64,000 nt of DNA from the NCBI GenBank assembly GCA_024803745.1, contig JANJXV010000024.1:19229927-19293926 (forward strand), given 5' to 3'. Positions 60,877-64,000 of this stretch are shown here, piece by piece; the stretch's first letter is position 1; the number at the start of each line of letters is the position of its first letter. The position numbers were made by a program, and so were the translations under genes. Origin of the DNA: Megascapheus bottae (taxonomy: Eukaryota; Chordata; Mammalia; Rodentia; Geomyidae). A model generated the notes under the pieces. The model made no database searches, was not told the DNA's origin, and saw only the letters and a list, made by a program, of their open reading frames with translations.

Positions 60877-61264
60877 AAATAAAATCAGAAAGTGCTGAGG
60901 TAAATATTACCCTGAGGCATTGATTTCTGTCTTTTTACAAGATAACTACAGAAGACCATACACTCATATAGCCTGAGCACAACCAGGGCATCATTCATAG
61001 TCCAAGAATACCAGTCCTATCTCCTCACAGCCAGTCACAATCACCACAGGACTCTAGGGTTTCTATATCAATACATATATCTTTCTAAAGAAAATAGTAG
61101 TACCCTAAATACAAATGCAGATGGCTTTACACAGGTAAATGATGTTAATTTTAAGCCTTATAAAAATTATATCTATTAGAACTTGCCAAGATAACTTACT
61201 CATCAGGTAGCAGCCCAAAAATTTGTCAATATAGTTTACTTTAGACTTTAAGAAATAGAATAGC
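60877..61264. other. Unassigned intronic stretch
   Basis: About 390 bp, AT-rich, no recognised feature. Confidence 0.45.
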
Positions 61265-62150
61265 AGCCAGGCGTGATGGCTCACACTTGTAATCCTAGTT
61301 ACTCTGGGGGCTGAGATCTGAGGATCAAGGTTCAAAGCCAGCCGGGGCACAAAAGAACCTGAGACTCTTATCTCCAATTAACCTCTAGAAAATGGGGAAT
61401 GGGGCTTGGTTCTAGGGTAGAGCTGTAGCTTTGAGCCGAAGTTATCAGGTAGGGTGGTAGCCTTGAGTTGGAGAGCTCAGGGACAGCACCCAGACATAGT
61501 TCAAGCCCCATGACCCACAAAAACAAACAAACAAAAAACCTAGAATAGCATATATTTCTTTTTTTTTTTTTTTTTGCCAGTCCTTTGCACTGTCCTTGGA
61601 CTTTCTCAAGGTTAGAGCTCTACCACTTGAGCCTTAGCACCACTTCCAAGTTTTTTCTATGCATGTGGTACCAAGGAATTGAACCTGGGTCCTTGTGCAT
61701 GCTAGGCAAGCACTCTACCACTAGGCCAAACTCCCAGCCCCATATATTTCTTTCTTTCTTTCTTTCTTTTGCCAGTTGTGGGGCTTGAATTCAGGGCCTG
61801 AGCACTGTCCTTGGACTTTTCTCAAGACTAGAGCTCTACCACTTGAGCCATAGCACTACTTCCAGCTTTTTTCCCTACACATGTGGTACTGAGGAATCAA
61901 ACCTGGGTCTTTGTGCATGCTAGGCAAGCACTCTACCAGTAGGCCAAACTCCTGGCCCTGAGCATGTATTTCTAATGAAGATACATTTGATAATTTCTCC
62001 ACTACTTTTGTTTTCTGCCTTTTATTCACTGCCTTTTTTACTTGTTGTAGTTGTTGTTGTTGGTTGTAGGGCTTGAACTCTGGGCCTGGTTGCTGTTCCT
62101 GAGCTCTTCATAAAGGCTACCATTCTTAACCACTTGAGCCACAGTGGTCT
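61265..62150. repeat. SINE cluster
   Basis: Sense type 2 at 61265-61530, antisense type 1 at 61575-61740, antisense type 1 at 61770-61960, and an antisense type 2 fragment at 62065-62150. A CTTT run lies at 61749-61770. Confidence 0.87.
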
Positions 62151-62154
62151 TTTA

Positions 62155-62735
62155 TCTTTTGGCCCACAAACTCATTTCTAGAAATCCATTAAGTTTCTAT
62201 CCATATGTTTACTTTTATGTAAAAGTGAAATCTAAATCTGAAAGTAAATGAACTTGTGAACCTGAAAAAAAATACTAAATTGGCAACATCACAGTATAAT
62301 TGTTGGTTTTATCAAGTTTTGTTTGTTTGTTTGTTTGAATCTTTAATGTTTCTCCTGAGTTTTAAGATTCTGGCCTGGAGGATAGTACTTTACTGTCTTT
62401 TGACTTCCTTTGTTGTGTTTGATGAGGGGTGGGCTATCAGTCTTTGATTTTTTCTATTTTCCTGAGAAGCCATCCTTTTTCTTTGCTTTTAAGATTTGTC
62501 TCTTTGTCCTTAGCCATAGTTTTTGTGTAATACATATTATTTTATTTTGGAATCACTCATTCCAAAAGAGTTGTATGATTTATTATTTTCCTTCTGCAGA
62601 ATTCGATGAGGCTCTAGTAAAATACTTGTTACACATTTTATATATGTACATATCTAATCTTGGACTGTAGTCTGTTCTCTTATTTGCATTTCTATCCTCA
62701 TCTGAATACCATTCTGTTTTTGCTTCTTATTGCTG
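62155..62735. other. Unassigned AT-rich stretch
   Basis: GTTT repeat at about 62318-62336. No convincing frame or repeat family. Confidence 0.4.
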
Positions 62736-62854
62736 GTACTGAGGATTGAACTTTGGACTTCACCTCACACTTGATTTTTTTTGACCATTCTATTCCTCTT
62801 TCCTCAGCCTCCCTAGTACTGCAGTTAAAGGCTTCATATCACCACAGTAGCTCC

Positions 62855-63800
62855 CACCCTGTCTTGATTACTCTAGTTTTATGCGAAGTCTTGAAATCAC
62901 ATTACATAAATCCTCTAAATGTTATTTTTCATCATTTTAGGATCAGTTTGTCAGTTTTTACCAAAGGCAGAGGAGATTTTAATTGGGATTGAAGTTTTGG
63001 AGAATTCAGCCATATTGAGTCTTCCAATCCAAGAACATTTTAAATATATCTTTTAATTAGGTCCGCATTAGTTTTTGTTTTGTGGTCTTCACTATATAGT
63101 TCTAGAACATGCTTTGTTAAACTATCCATATCTCATACAGTCTTTTGTGGATTCTTGAAGATTTTTTTTCTTATTGTTTACATTGTTCCTTATTTTTTCA
63201 ATCCATGACCATTTTATTTTTTAACTTTTTTTGCATTCATTAAAATAGCTTTAAGCAGGAATGGTATGAATGGACATCTTCTTTCTACCATCAAGATAAT
63301 AGACCCTTGGTCTTTTTTGTTTTCTTGAGAATCTCCCTATGTACTTCAGGCTGGCTTGAACTCATTCTTTCTGTTGACCAGGTTGACCTCAAATTCTGTC
63401 TTTTCTGCCTCAGTCTCCAAGTGCAGGGATTATAGGTGTGTTTGCCTGCTCATTCAGTTATCTACATATATTTGCCTGTCTAATATTTTGTTCATGATTT
63501 TTGAAAAATGTTTGTGAGAGTTATTGATCTCTAATTGTCTTTTATCATAAAAGTGATATACAGTTATATAAATCAGATAGAGTACATTTCTTTTTGGACA
63601 GTGATCACCCCTTACCTTGCCGTTTCCCAGTTTTTCCCTGTCATTCCCACCCACAAGTTGTATAGCTTGGTTTCAGCATAGTGTCTGGTCAGTACCAGTG
63701 CTGCATTTCTTCACCCTCTAAATGGTCTTCCTTTGTAGTTACTAGCTCTCACTTCAGTGCTATGTTAATGCTGCTGGCCTCATAAGATAATAAGTTGGAA
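62855..63800 (-). mobile_element. Old L1 ORF2 remnant, antisense
   Basis: Words such as tgattactctagttttatg, ttttaattgggattgaagtt, cagccatattgagtcttcca and, later, gctgctggcctcataagat follow the antisense L1 reverse transcriptase region in order. A B1 (63310-63445) and an L1 3'-end remnant (63540-63665) interrupt it. It is highly diverged, with no coding capacity. Confidence 0.65.
63310..63445 (-). repeat. B1 SINE, antisense
   Basis: An antisense B1 (ctgcctcagtctccaagtgc) nested in the old L1. Confidence 0.85.
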
Positions 63801-63814
63801 AGTGTTTTTGTGTG

Positions 63815-64000
63815 TGGCAGGGGGTCATGGGACTTGAACTCGACTGTCCCTGAGCTCTTCAGCTCAAGGCTGCCGCCTTACCCTTGTACTCTTGAACCAA
63901 GCCCCACTTCCCATTTTCTAGAGGTTAATTGCAGATAAGAGCCTCAGGTCCTTTTGTTCCTGGGCTGGCTTTGAACCTTGATCCTCAGATCTCAGCCTCC
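63815..64000 (-). repeat. Type 2 SINE, antisense, cut by window end
   Basis: Runs from atgggacttgaactcgactg to the window end at atctcagcctcc. Confidence 0.88.

Overview
This is vertebrate nuclear DNA, almost certainly from a rodent. It has one recognisable single-copy gene fragment, no bacterial-style coding density, and is saturated with retrotransposons: L1 LINEs, rodent B1 elements, several LTR/ERV families and very many copies of two tRNA-related dimeric SINEs. One SINE is an ID-like tRNA dimer; the other has a B1-like left half and a tRNA-like right half. This SINE mix suggests a geomyoid rodent (kangaroo rat or pocket mouse group). That placement is inference from repeat style and was not tested by a search.

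The one host gene is TRIM24 (TIF1-alpha). Its first coding exon lies at 40982-41339 on the + strand inside a large CpG island (about 40100-41930). It encodes the N-terminus and most of the RING finger and ends at a consensus splice donor. Everything from 41340 to the window end reads as TRIM24 intron 1; I did not find exon 2. Positions 1-40100 are upstream intergenic DNA.

Upstream layout: an antisense L1 with a nested solo LTR (1-3230); a sense L1 3' part carrying a nested LTR insertion (4380-6117); a U6 snRNA pseudogene (6796-6904); L1 3' ends, SINEs and LTR-like blocks (7000-20100); a solo LTR with perfect duplication (20327-20789); a cytochrome c (CYCS) retrocopy with a 17-bp target duplication (20906-22401); a long decayed antisense L1 with ORF1 and ORF2 remnants (22505-26790); an LTR (26878-27345); a heavily deleted class II (betaretrovirus-like) ERV (27400-29799); further LTRs, SINEs and microsatellites up to the promoter.

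Intron 1 holds SINEs, L1 3' ends, a DNA-transposon-like remnant, a ~610-bp polypyrimidine tract, a 165-bp near-perfect inverted duplication (52434-52598 / 53408-53572), a ~268-bp near-identical tandem duplication (57834-58369) and an LTR with a clean 4-bp duplication (60532-60872).

No new gene system is evident. The most unusual items are the inverted duplication that contains a SINE tail, the tandem duplication, the ERV deletion derivative, and the cytochrome c retrocopy whose reading frame is nearly complete but has lost a haem-binding cysteine. Boundaries given for old repeats are approximate because no alignment could be run.
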